Below, in pieces: positions 10,434-17,825 of a DNA stretch of 64,000 bases. Numbering within the stretch: position 1 is the first letter of the stretch; every line of letters begins with the position of its first letter. The notes under the pieces were generated by a model. The model did not search any database. It was not told the origin of the DNA and saw only the letters and a list, made by a program, of their open reading frames with translations. The translations under genes and the position numbers were made by a program. The stretch is from NCBI RefSeq assembly GCF_003113895.1, contig NZ_BDUD01000001.1, positions 186,001 through 250,000 of the forward strand, written 5' to 3'. The stretch is from Nostoc commune NIES-4072. Lineage in GTDB: Bacteria > Cyanobacteriota > Cyanobacteriia > Cyanobacteriales > Nostocaceae.

Positions 10434-10600
10434 ATTGTAAAAAATGTATTTAATTGTAGTAAAATAGGGGTATAATTATCATCGGAATATAAAACTGAGT
10501 TAAGCTTAAAAGCTTTATTAAATAAGTATTCTACTGATAACGAAGGTCGTTGACTAATGCTGATCATGGAGTCACTACTCAACCATAAAACAAGGATTTT

Positions 10601-10675
10601 AGCTTCTAAAAATACTTGTATTACCCATGTAATATCTCTTAACCCGGTTTTCTGCGCGAATGCTACTCATACCCC
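10601..10675. repeat. 75-bp inverted repeat, right copy
   Basis: Reverse complement of 9292-9366, about 95% identical; ends in TGCTACTCATACCCC. Confidence 0.85.
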
Positions 10676-10692
10676 AAATACAACAAAAAGTA

Positions 10693-10735
10693 GGAATTGG
10701 TTCGCGAATGTCATTCGCGAACCAATTCCTTTTTT
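10693..10735. terminator. 18-bp perfect hairpin with T-run
   Basis: GGAATTGGTTCGCGAATG and its exact reverse complement are separated by a single base, then six Ts follow. It has the form of a strong terminator for plus-strand transcription from the membrane-protein gene, but it also looks like a dispersed repeat unit. The minus side has only an interrupted A-run (CAACAAAAAG), so action toward the WD40 side is less likely. Confidence 0.5.
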
Positions 10736-10803
10736 CCACATCCCGTGAAAAGTCAGGTTTGGAATAGTTACGACAGCGCAAGAAGAGTGCGCTCAGTTGT
10801 GCA

Positions 10804-11456
10804 TCAATTCACTTTTAACGCCCCCAAAGCTTTTAAAGTTCCTACCTCTGCTTCAGTCAACCCCATCACTTCAGTAATAATCATGCCTTCATACGGGCGG
10901 ACTGGTCTGAAAGTTTGCCGACATTGCCCGGTAGTAATATCCCAACAGTTGATTGTTTCATCCCAGCTACCACTGAGAAGAGTTTGAGCGTCGTGGCTCA
11001 GATTAAGTGACCATACCCAATTGAGATGATTCTGTAGTGTAGCAAGGCAGTCTCCAGTAACTACATTCCAAATTTTGATATTACGATCGCTACTACTGCT
11101 AATCATGCGATCGCCATTGGCGGTGAACAGAATACTGAGTACCTGGCTGGTATGTCCAGAGAATGTACGCAGACAAACCCCTGTGTGGATGTCCCACAAG
11201 CGCACCAAGGAGTCATCACCACCAGTAGCAACGTATTGAGTATCTGGACTCACCGCAACTGCCCAAACACGGTTTGAGTCTGCCTCCCAACTATAAAGAC
11301 AGGTTCCTGTTTCAATATCCCAGCGTTTAGCTATCTTTTCATAGCCACTGCTGAAGAGAGTCTTTCCGTCAGGACTCCATGCGATCGCTAACACAGAGCC
11401 AGGATGCCCCTGCCTTTTCCGACCGTCAAACTTTATACCAGGCTGTAGAGTATTTA
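10804..11456 (-). pseudogene. WD40-repeat protein, C-terminal remnant cut by an IS
   Basis: The minus-strand frame encodes about four WD40 blades (GHPGSVLAIAWSPDGKTLFS, WAVAVSPDTQYVATGGDDS, SILFTANGDRMISSSSDR, LNLSHDAQTLLSGSWDE) and the tail EVMGLTEAEVGTLKALGA, a tail typical of large cyanobacterial NACHT/NB-ARC-WD40 proteins. The start codon of the 232-residue reading frame (to 11502) lies inside the adjacent IS, so its first ~15 residues are IS-encoded. Rejoining the DNA across the IS gives the in-frame extension CRLLAKTAYLNTLQPG, but a stop lies a few codons further upstream, so the gene was probably already truncated before the IS arrived. Likely non-functional. Confidence 0.8.
11451..11456. 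repeat. 6-bp target duplication of the IS (left)
   Basis: TATTTA directly before the IS terminal repeat; the same six bases follow its other end at 12525-12530. Confidence 0.85.
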
Positions 11457-12524
11457 ACCCAAGTTGCTGGTTATCGACTGATATGCACTTGTTATCACTC
11501 AATTCATGCGATCGCGTACAACAAAGTTGGTGCCTAGCGCCAACGTGCCGATGCCATTGTTGCCAGCATTCAGCTACTTAAATGCCTATTAGTTGTATAA
11601 ATTACTTATTCAATAAAAGCTTGTTGAAGAGTAAAAGAAAAAATGAATGCTTGTAGCTTAAGTAAAAACCCTTGATAAGTGACTGCATGTATTGATTTTG
11701 GAAAAACACAAGTGATACTACTAAACACAGTTTCGATATAATGCCGAGTATGTTGTTTAATATATTGATTCCAAGGCTGGTCTTGACGCTTGGAGTTCTT
11801 TTTCCTCATGACTTTTAAAGAAATGTGACTTGTTTGTTCCAAGTCATCCTCAATCGTGTAGTCGGTGTAAGCTGAATCACCATAAATTTCACTACCAGGT
11901 GGTAGATTCAAGGGTAAGGCATTTAAAGCACGTACATCGTTGGCACTACCAGGCATAAACACAAATTCGACAGGAATACCATTTTTGGTTGTTAATAACT
12001 GAACTCGAACCCCGTAAAAATATCGTTTTTTCGATGCGATGTAACCTCTATACTGCGCCGACTGTATTATTTTTACATTAAAGATACGGATGTTATCGCA
12101 GATGGGCACTGGGAACGAGTCTAAAAGATATTCAGTGGAATCACTAATTTCCTTCAGTGCCATTCCCACTTGATGAAACAAGTCGTTGATTAACATTGAG
12201 ACACTGTGTAATCTCCGGTTAAATCGTGACTTTTCTAACATATTAGATATCAACTTATGTTCTTTCATATAGGTACAAGCCTTACTATGATTACCATTAA
12301 AGAACATCGCCGATGTTATTGCCGTTGTAATAATTTCTGCGTCATTCATCTCTCGACGACAATCTTCATTATGCCCAATCGCCTTTAACAGGTCGTCTAT
12401 GATAGCATATATGGAAATTATTTCGTTTAGCATTTAGCCCTCCTAATTTTCTCTTCTTGGAGGGCATTTTATTGCTTTACTGTCCCAAAGCGATCGCCCA
12501 TAAGAGTAACTAGCAACTTGGGTT
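11457..12524 (-). mobile_element. IS982-family insertion sequence, complete copy
   Basis: 1068 bp. The terminal inverted repeats are ACCCAAGTTGCTGGTTA at 11457 and its complement (one mismatch) ending at 12524; ends starting ACC fit the IS982 family. Perfect 6-bp direct repeats TATTTA flank it. It holds one transposase gene. A second copy begins at 63251 and agrees with it over the whole 750 bases visible. The intact frame, matching ends and clean duplication suggest recent movement. Confidence 0.92.
11606..12433 (-). CDS. IS982-family transposase
   Basis: 275 residues, normal length for the family. Features: an N-terminal MNDAEIITTAITSAMFFNGNH, RFNRRLH near residue 72, and a DDE catalytic core with LLDSFPVPICDN (first Asp ~109), YFYGVRVQLL, GDSAYTDY (second Asp ~185) and the ETVFSSI Glu near the C-terminus. 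It catalyses cut-and-paste of the element. A strong ribosome site AGGAGGG lies 4 bases before the ATG. The gene is complete. Confidence 0.93.
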   Translation of the reverse strand: MLNEIISIYAIIDDLLKAIGHNEDCRREMNDAEIITTAITSAMFFNGNHSKACTYMKEHKLISNMLEKSRFNRRLHSVSMLINDLFHQVGMALKEISDSTEYLLDSFPVPICDNIRIFNVKIIQSAQYRGYIASKKRYFYGVRVQLLTTKNGIPVEFVFMPGSANDVRALNALPLNLPPGSEIYGDSAYTDYTIEDDLEQTSHISLKVMRKKNSKRQDQPWNQYIKQHTRHYIETVFSSITCVFPKSIHAVTYQGFLLKLQAFIFSFTLQQAFIE

Positions 12525-12530
12525 ATTTAG
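12525..12530. repeat. 6-bp target duplication of the IS (right)
   Basis: TATTTA directly after the right terminal repeat, matching 11451-11456. Confidence 0.85.
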
Positions 12531-12600
12531 ATAAGCAGTTTTAGCAAGAAGTCTGCACAATAATTAAACGCTTACATGAAATAGCAAAGGAGCGCATCTC

Positions 12601-13086
12601 ATGAACTTAAACAAGTCTTGTTTATTTAAATTAGCAAGTGTTTTAACTTTAACCTCTGCTCTACAGATAACAGGTTTTCTCATACCTACAGAACCTATTG
12701 CTCACGCAGCTGAAAGAAATGGTCCCGTAAAGCTCTGTAACGGTGATGTAAGAGAAGATACTGTGACTGCTGCAATTATGTATTACAGCTTTGAAAAAAA
12801 TGGTTGGATTGCACAGGGGTGGTACAACATTGCACCTGGTAAATGTGCTTATGTACTAAATTATCGTGGCGCTATGTTTGTTTATGGAAAAACTTCAAGT
12901 ACAGTTTATAGTAGCTCAGGAAATACAGGTTTCTGCGGCCCAGTTTCTGATGGTTTTTATGGTTATCAGAAAACAAAGTGTAGAAGAAATGAAAAATTTT
13001 ATCAAGGTATTGAAATCGCTGTTCCGTCTGATGGGGGTGGATTTAATTTCACATTTGGAGATCCCGATTTAGTTAGAGATATTTAG
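12601..13086 (+). CDS. exported DUF1036-type protein
   Basis: 161 residues. A signal peptide is clear: Lys-containing N-terminus, hydrophobic core FKLASVLTLTSALQITGFLI and a probable cleavage at AHA|AE (about 37). The mature part reads KLCNGDVREDTVTAAIMYY, then NGWIAQGWYNIAPGKCAYVL, which fits the DUF1036 family (pattern: N-glycine-W-x-x-x-G-W-W/Y-x-I-x-P-G-x-C). Six Cys residues in the mature protein could form disulphides. The role of the family is unknown. AAAGGAGCGCATCTC-ATG gives a good ribosome site. Its promoter region is shared with the IS right flank. Confidence 0.82.
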   Translation: MNLNKSCLFKLASVLTLTSALQITGFLIPTEPIAHAAERNGPVKLCNGDVREDTVTAAIMYYSFEKNGWIAQGWYNIAPGKCAYVLNYRGAMFVYGKTSSTVYSSSGNTGFCGPVSDGFYGYQKTKCRRNEKFYQGIEIAVPSDGGGFNFTFGDPDLVRDI

Positions 13087-13284
13087 TAAATTGACACAAT
13101 GATTTTGTGTGATCCCGATTATTTCGAGTTGTGGTGAAATAGGTAAGAGCGTTCGCACTTTTGGCTACATGATAATTTCCGGCATTGCATAGTCTACTGT
13201 TTATTGCTAACAAAGTTTGAGCGATTGCTTGGGTAATTTTTTAGTTGATAGCGATGTTGTCAGCTGCATGAAAAATCGGCGTGA

Positions 13285-13781
13285 TGCTGCCTGTGCTACT
13301 CTTTCTACGATGAAAAAGAAAACCGACCCCAGTCCCAGCCCTCAGATGCCAATTACCGTTATGGCTGGAAATATATTGGTCTGTCAGAGCAAAAAACTTT
13401 TACTTGCGAAAATGGGGAGAGTGGCAAACAGGGACGCAAAGGAACAGATGGTCAACCAGGCAGTTATGGTCAGGTTTGGTTAGTCCAGGGTGATGACATT
13501 CCCAAAGAACAAATCAGTTATAGCGATCGCGTCAGCCTGTTAACTGATAAAACTATTCCTCTGCTCAAAAACAACTGGTTGGAAAAGACAGGATTACGGA
13601 GTTTACTTGGTACTGGTTCTGATGTTCGGGATACTTACGACTTGTTACAAACTGTCCAAGGTTCTTTTAAAGTGGCTTGGCAAGCGAAGCGGCTAAACGC
13701 CCACAAGAGTTAGGAGATCCTGAGATGAAAGCTGTGATTGCAGAATCAGGGCAACTGCAATTTTATATTCCAGGCGATTAG
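13285..13781 (+). pseudogene. frameshifted collagen-like exported-protein remnant
   Basis: Frame 1 reads DANYRYGWKYIGLSEQKTF, then a short collagen-like Gly-x-y run (GESGKQGRKGTDGQPGSYG), then VWLVQGDDIPKEQISYSDR and LKNNWLEKTGLRSLLGTGSD, ending at a stop at 13711. The sense continues in frame 3 from about 13698 as RPQELGDPEMKAVIAESGQL to a stop at 13779-13781; the junction has an apparent 8-base insertion (near CGGCTAAA, about 13690). Upstream a stop at 13282 leaves no start codon. So this is a broken gene. The 88-residue reading frame 13217-13483 on the same strand is a shadow of it. Confidence 0.65.
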
Positions 13782-13831
13782 AAATCGCATCTACACAAAC
13801 GAAGTCCGCCTACGCGGACTCAAAGAATTTG

Positions 13832-13858
13832 AAACCCACGGAGGTGGGTTTTGTTTGT
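13832..13858 (+). terminator. hairpin with T-rich tail
   Basis: AAACCCAC/GTGGGTTT stem with GGAG loop, followed by TTGTTTGT. Just upstream is a second small hairpin GTCCGC/GCGGAC (13804-13819). Both are of a repeat type common in Nostoc; the first could end transcription of the remnant. Confidence 0.5.
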
Positions 13859-13922
13859 ATAGCCGCGAATTCCATTCGCCAGGACAGGCGTGTTTTTACT
13901 TTCTATGATCCGATAGTTTTGG

Positions 13923-13980
13923 GCGATGCCTACGGCGGTAAACTACGCGCTTTCCATTACACGATGATTTTGGGCGATCG
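13923..13980. repeat. dispersed repeat GCGATGCCTACGGCGG, copy 1
   Basis: Unit GCGATGCCTACGGCGGTAAACTACGC plus a tail TTTCCATTACACGATGATTTTG. Three further copies lie at 14750, 14801 and 14938. Confidence 0.75.
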
Positions 13981-14046
13981 CTCTTTCTGAATAAGCTAAA
14001 AACCCAGAGCGATGCCTATGGCGAGTGAAGCCATCAATGAATATAA

Positions 14047-14256
14047 TTAATCTTGCCAATTTTGTTTTGATCTAGTAAAAATTTCATCTATGGTCTGATC
14101 TTGATATATTGTTCTAGAAATTTCTACATAATCAGTAGGGGTTTTGTGTAGCAATGTCAAGAACCTCATTGCTGCTGCGGAACCAAGAGATTTATATAGG
14201 GCATTTATGCCTTTTACTCTAATTTCTGTATCATCCATAATATTATTTATTTCCAT
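14047..14256 (-). CDS. small protein paired with a PIN-domain gene
   Basis: 69 residues from the ATG at 14256 (MEINNIMDDTEIRVKG...), preceded by AGGAATAACG. It overlaps the end of the PIN gene by 14 bases, so the two are translationally coupled. It is acidic/polar with TPTDYVEISRTIYQDQTIDEIF and no recognised DNA-binding motif. By position it could be the partner of the PIN protein, but antitoxins usually precede the toxin; here the order is reversed. A further in-frame ATG at 14238 is an alternative start. Function not known. Confidence 0.6.
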   Translation of the reverse strand: MEINNIMDDTEIRVKGINALYKSLGSAAAMRFLTLLHKTPTDYVEISRTIYQDQTIDEIFTRSKQNWQD

Positions 14257-14698
14257 AATTTTCGTTATTCCTAATATAGTCAATTGGGTTCATGATTGCT
14301 ATTTCTAATTCCAACTTCTGAGCTTGTTTTCTGAGACTGTCATCACAAGTTAAGAAAAAATCAGCTTGAATATAAACAGCACAGGCTAAGTGTAGGGCAT
14401 CTTTGCTCGATAGATTAGCTAACTGCTGGAACAAACGGGCTTGTTCTGCTATTTCAGTTTTTGGAACTACCTTTATTTTGCACAAACTCACCATGCCCAA
14501 GACTGAATATTTACGATCAACAAAGGGGCATAATTCAGTTTCATCTTGGTGCATAAAAGACCACACCAGACTTACTTGTTCTGTTTGAGCTTGAGTAAAT
14601 ATTTCTTGGCAGGCTACAGCCTCCATTTGAATTCTAACTTGTCTTGGATCATCAAAGCCACGTTGAAAGCAGTTATAGTCTAGATAAATCAGAGTCAT
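14243..14698 (-). CDS. PIN-domain protein
   Basis: 151 residues. N-terminal IYLDYNCFQRGFDD supplies the first acidic residue, LSSKDALHLACAV (about 105-117) the middle ones and FFLTCDDSLRKQA the last, which is the order of the PIN-like metal-dependent RNase fold. The form LDYNCFQRGFDD is that of the cyanobacterial PIN group rather than classical VapC. Probably an RNA-cleaving nuclease, possibly a toxin. It is followed by an overlapping 69-residue gene. Confidence 0.75.
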   Translation of the reverse strand: MTLIYLDYNCFQRGFDDPRQVRIQMEAVACQEIFTQAQTEQVSLVWSFMHQDETELCPFVDRKYSVLGMVSLCKIKVVPKTEIAEQARLFQQLANLSSKDALHLACAVYIQADFFLTCDDSLRKQAQKLELEIAIMNPIDYIRNNENYGNK

Positions 14699-14749
14699 GT
14701 TTCATTTTTAGCAACTGCACTACTGCTTTTTTATATTAATTGGTTATGG

Positions 14750-14800
14750 CGATGCCCACGGCGGTAGACTACGCACTTTTTATTACACGATAATTTTGTG
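14750..14800. repeat. dispersed repeat, copy 2
   Basis: GCGATGCCCACGGCGGTAGA form followed by CTACGCACTTTTTATTACACGATAATTTTGT trimmed to the next copy; directly abuts copy 3, forming a tandem pair of about 51-52 bp units. Confidence 0.75.
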
Positions 14801-14852
14801 CGATGCCTACGGCGGTAAACTACGCGCTTTCTCATAACACAAGATTTTTGTG
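14801..14852. repeat. dispersed repeat, copy 3
   Basis: GCGATGCCTACGGCGGTAAA form with tail CTCATAACACAAGATTTTTGT; tandem with copy 2. Confidence 0.75.
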
Positions 14853-14937
14853 CGTCGTGTTTGTCGGATGCAGGGTTTAACCTCTTCAGTCACGTCAATA
14901 AACTGAGAGTTTTCTGTTAAATTTTCTAGGATTTTGT

Positions 14938-14999
14938 GCGATGCCTACGGCGGTAAACTACGCATTTCTCATAACCTCAAAAGTGATAGCGATCGCTGT
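14938..14999. repeat. dispersed repeat, copy 4, ending in HIP1
   Basis: Same GCGATGCCTACGGCGG core with tail ATTTCTCATAACCTC, running up to a GCGATCGC site at 14989-14996. The gap 14699-15029 holds these repeats and no gene. Confidence 0.7.
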
Positions 15000-15029
15000 T
15001 TCCTACTTTCAGATTATTCTGAAAATATC

Positions 15030-16910
15030 TTAAGTTCCCAACATCTGCAAGTTATGTAAAGTGGCATAAAGCCCTCCTTCTTGGATTAGTTGCTCGTGAC
15101 TTCCCTGTTCGATTAATTCGCCACGTTTGAGAACAAAAATCCGGTCTACATTGCGAATTGTAGACAGGCGGTGAGCAATAATAATCGCAGTACGTCTGAG
15201 CAAAAGCTGGTTTAATGCTTCTTGAACTAAAGCTTCTGTGCCAACATCTAAACTAGCGGTAGCTTCATCTAGTACCAATATTTGGGGATTGCGAATGGCA
15301 GCCCGCGCAAAGGCTAAAAGTTGCTTTTCACCACTAGAAATATTTGTACCCCGTTCTCGCAGTTGAGTATCATACCCTTGGGGTAGTTGTTCTATAAACT
15401 GGGCAATGTTGGTTTGCTCTGCTGCTTGTTGAATCTGTTCAATGGTATAACCATCTCCTAAAGAAATGTTGCTTTTAACATCACCAGCAAACAAAAAGCC
15501 TTCTTGGAAAATTACTGACATGTAGCGCCGCAGTTCTGCCTGTGGTACTTCCCGAATATCTACGCCATCTATGAGAATGCGTCCTTGAGTGGGTTCGTAG
15601 AGGCGGCACAAAAGACGGATGATTGAACTTTTACCCGCACCTGTGGGGCCGACTAATGCAATTTTTTCACCTGGATGAATGGTGAAGTCTAAATCTTTAA
15701 TTACGTAATCATCATTTTTGTAAGCAAACCAGACGTGATCAAAACGGATTTCTCCCAGTTCAGGGGGGGAAGTGACGTCTGGAGATTCTAGATTGGCAAC
15801 GATCTCGTCTATGTAGCCAAATTTCGCATCAAATATTGAGAAGCGGACATTGGCGCGATCGCGGATTTCTATCGGTTCATCTAATATATCGCCTACGCGT
15901 TCAATGGCAGTAAAACCTGCTTGAATTACTGTAAATTTTTCCGCAAAATCCCTTAAAGGATCAAATAATCGCTGGGCATACAAGATAAATGCAGATAATG
16001 TCCCAAAAGCTAAACTTTTTCCTAATAGTAACGAACCACCCAAGCACAAAACAGCTGCGATCGCAATCAGACCAATCCATTCCAAGGTGGCTGAAATAAA
16101 TGAATCATAAAAGATGGTTTTATCCATTTGCTGAGTGTAGCGGCTGTTTGTGGCGCGAAACAATTCGGCATTAAATTTTTCCCTACGGAACAACTGCACT
16201 ACGTTAATGCCAACCACATTTTCTTGTAACTGTGAGTTCAATATAGAAAGTTCTTCCCGCCCTTTGTAATTGGCTTTGCGGTACTGTTGCTGAATGTAAA
16301 CTATTAACCAGCTAATTGGTAACAACATCACTAGCAGCAAGCAAGTAAGTTGCCATTCAAGGGAAAGCATTAAACCCAAAATCACCAGCATGGAAAACAA
16401 ATTGGACACAATGCCAATCGCTCCAGTCGAAAAGACATCGCCTAACATTTCCACATCGCTGGTGATTCTGGTGATTAATTTACCTACGGGTGTACGGTCA
16501 AAAAAGCGTACTGCTAACGATGTCACATGTTGGAATAAGTCTTGGCGAATTGCTGCGGTGATTTTTTGCCCTAGCTTTTGTACTAAATAACCCTGATAGC
16601 CTGTTAAAATCAGTCGGCTTGCGATCGCAACTAACAATAATCCCTCCAGGATATTTAGCCCTTCGGACATGGGGCGATTCCTGAGAAATTCGTAAGTGCT
16701 TGGTTCATGGCGAATTAACGAGATAGCTTGGCCAATCAACAGTGGTTGTACGGCATTAGCTAAGGCTAGCGGCACAAGTAAGCCCATTGATAGCGCCAAC
16801 AGCCGTCCACTACGACGGGCGTAAGGCACTAAACGCAAAAACAACCGCCAGTCATTTTCACTCCGACGATCTTGCGTATAAGATTTTTTGAGAGATTGAT
16901 AGATGCTCAT
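15030..16910 (-). CDS. ABC transporter, fused membrane and ATPase domains
   Basis: 626 residues, the usual length of a half-size type IV (MsbA/MdlB-like) exporter. The membrane domain spans about 35-340 with six segments; the ATPase domain has Walker A GPTGAGKSS (~420), Q loop MSVIFQEGFLF, signature ISSGEKQLLAFARA (~522) and Walker B ILVLDEATASLD (~543) with the switch His in IIIAHRLSTI. All motifs are intact. It should work as a homodimer or with another half transporter, moving a lipid, peptide or drug outward; substrate unknown. It is a single-gene unit, divergent from the GNAT gene. Confidence 0.95.
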   Translation of the reverse strand: MSIYQSLKKSYTQDRRSENDWRLFLRLVPYARRSGRLLALSMGLLVPLALANAVQPLLIGQAISLIRHEPSTYEFLRNRPMSEGLNILEGLLLVAIASRLILTGYQGYLVQKLGQKITAAIRQDLFQHVTSLAVRFFDRTPVGKLITRITSDVEMLGDVFSTGAIGIVSNLFSMLVILGLMLSLEWQLTCLLLVMLLPISWLIVYIQQQYRKANYKGREELSILNSQLQENVVGINVVQLFRREKFNAELFRATNSRYTQQMDKTIFYDSFISATLEWIGLIAIAAVLCLGGSLLLGKSLAFGTLSAFILYAQRLFDPLRDFAEKFTVIQAGFTAIERVGDILDEPIEIRDRANVRFSIFDAKFGYIDEIVANLESPDVTSPPELGEIRFDHVWFAYKNDDYVIKDLDFTIHPGEKIALVGPTGAGKSSIIRLLCRLYEPTQGRILIDGVDIREVPQAELRRYMSVIFQEGFLFAGDVKSNISLGDGYTIEQIQQAAEQTNIAQFIEQLPQGYDTQLRERGTNISSGEKQLLAFARAAIRNPQILVLDEATASLDVGTEALVQEALNQLLLRRTAIIIAHRLSTIRNVDRIFVLKRGELIEQGSHEQLIQEGGLYATLHNLQMLGT

Positions 16911-16985
16911 AGTAAGAGCATTATATTAATGTTTATAAAAAAATACGCATGTTTAAAGTAGCGTTTGTCCTGTACCTCTAGTACT

Positions 16986-17519
16986 ATGCCTGAGATAGAA
17001 ACTGCACGATTGCGACTAAGGCACTTCAATCTAAATGACTTTGATTACCTATTTCGCCTCTACAGCGATGCAGAAGTCATGAGGTATCTGTTGCCAAGAA
17101 CAAGGGAACAAACCCAAGCAAGTTTAAACAAGCATATCCAACAGTGGCAACAACACAACTTTGGGATGTGGGCAGTAATATACAAAGAAACTGGTGCAAT
17201 GATTGGCCGTTGCGGACTTGGATTTCTAGAAAATACGCCAGAAGTTGAGCTTGGCTATGTGTTTGACAAGTCCTATTGGAACATGGGACTGGCAACTGAA
17301 GCATCTCTTGCAACTTTAAAGTTTGGATTTTGGGAAGTGAAGCTAGATCGGATAGTAGCGATTGCACATCCAGAAAACATCGCTTCAGTGCGGGTGATTC
17401 AAAAGGTAGGAATGAAGTACGAAAAGAATGCTAGCTATTACGGTCATAGTGTAGTATACTACGCCGCCTCAAACTCAGAATGGCAAACGGATGATTCCCT
17501 TTACATTTCGCAATCTTAA
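16986..17519 (+). CDS. GNAT N-acetyltransferase (RimJ/RimL type)
   Basis: 177 residues from the ATG at 16986; a TTG seven codons earlier is possible but has no ribosome site. The N-terminus IETARLRLRHFNLNDFDYLF is the classic Acetyltransf_3 start, followed by EVELGYVFDKSYWNMGLATEA (acetyl-CoA loop region, with MGLATEA in place of Q/R-x-x-G-x-G/A) and IVAIAHPENIASVRVIQKVGM (motif B). It probably acetylates a protein N-terminus or small amine; the substrate cannot be told. Divergent from the ABC transporter. Confidence 0.88.
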   Translation: MPEIETARLRLRHFNLNDFDYLFRLYSDAEVMRYLLPRTREQTQASLNKHIQQWQQHNFGMWAVIYKETGAMIGRCGLGFLENTPEVELGYVFDKSYWNMGLATEASLATLKFGFWEVKLDRIVAIAHPENIASVRVIQKVGMKYEKNASYYGHSVVYYAASNSEWQTDDSLYISQS

Positions 17520-17825
17520 AACTATCAGATCACAGAATGATCGGCGAACAAACTGCTACATACAAAAACTAGTGCTGCGAACTCAATAAAGCTATAGAGA
17601 ATATATGCTTTAGGTCTTTAGTAGAGGCGTGTAGCTGTGCGTTACTACTAAGTTATTTGTATTAATTACTTCACACATATTCTCTAAGTATGAAACTATA
17701 CCATATTTTTATCTTAAAGTCTTATATCTAAAGATAGATGATTAAGGTTAAAATTTGGGAAACCTAAGAGAGGTTCATTCCTAAAAGATGTCCTGCCATT
17801 TATCGCAGAATGCAACTGAGGCCAG
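17520..17825. other. intergenic region
   Basis: AT-rich DNA before the TPR gene. It holds no convincing hairpin, repeat or reading frame; presumably the TPR gene promoter. Confidence 0.4.

Larger units (their letters stand above)
10434..10803. other. intergenic region with repeats
   Basis: Holds the right copy of the 75-bp inverted repeat and a near-perfect long hairpin (both listed). Short reading frames on both strands here are translations of these repeats and are not believed to be genes. Confidence 0.6.

Noticed and set aside
10557..10987. Short ORFs on both strands
   Set aside because: They translate the 75-bp inverted repeat, the palindrome or the WD40 gene antisense.
13217..13483. 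88-residue ORF as a gene
   Set aside because: Frame 1 over the same DNA gives the collagen-like protein; this frame has no recognisable features.
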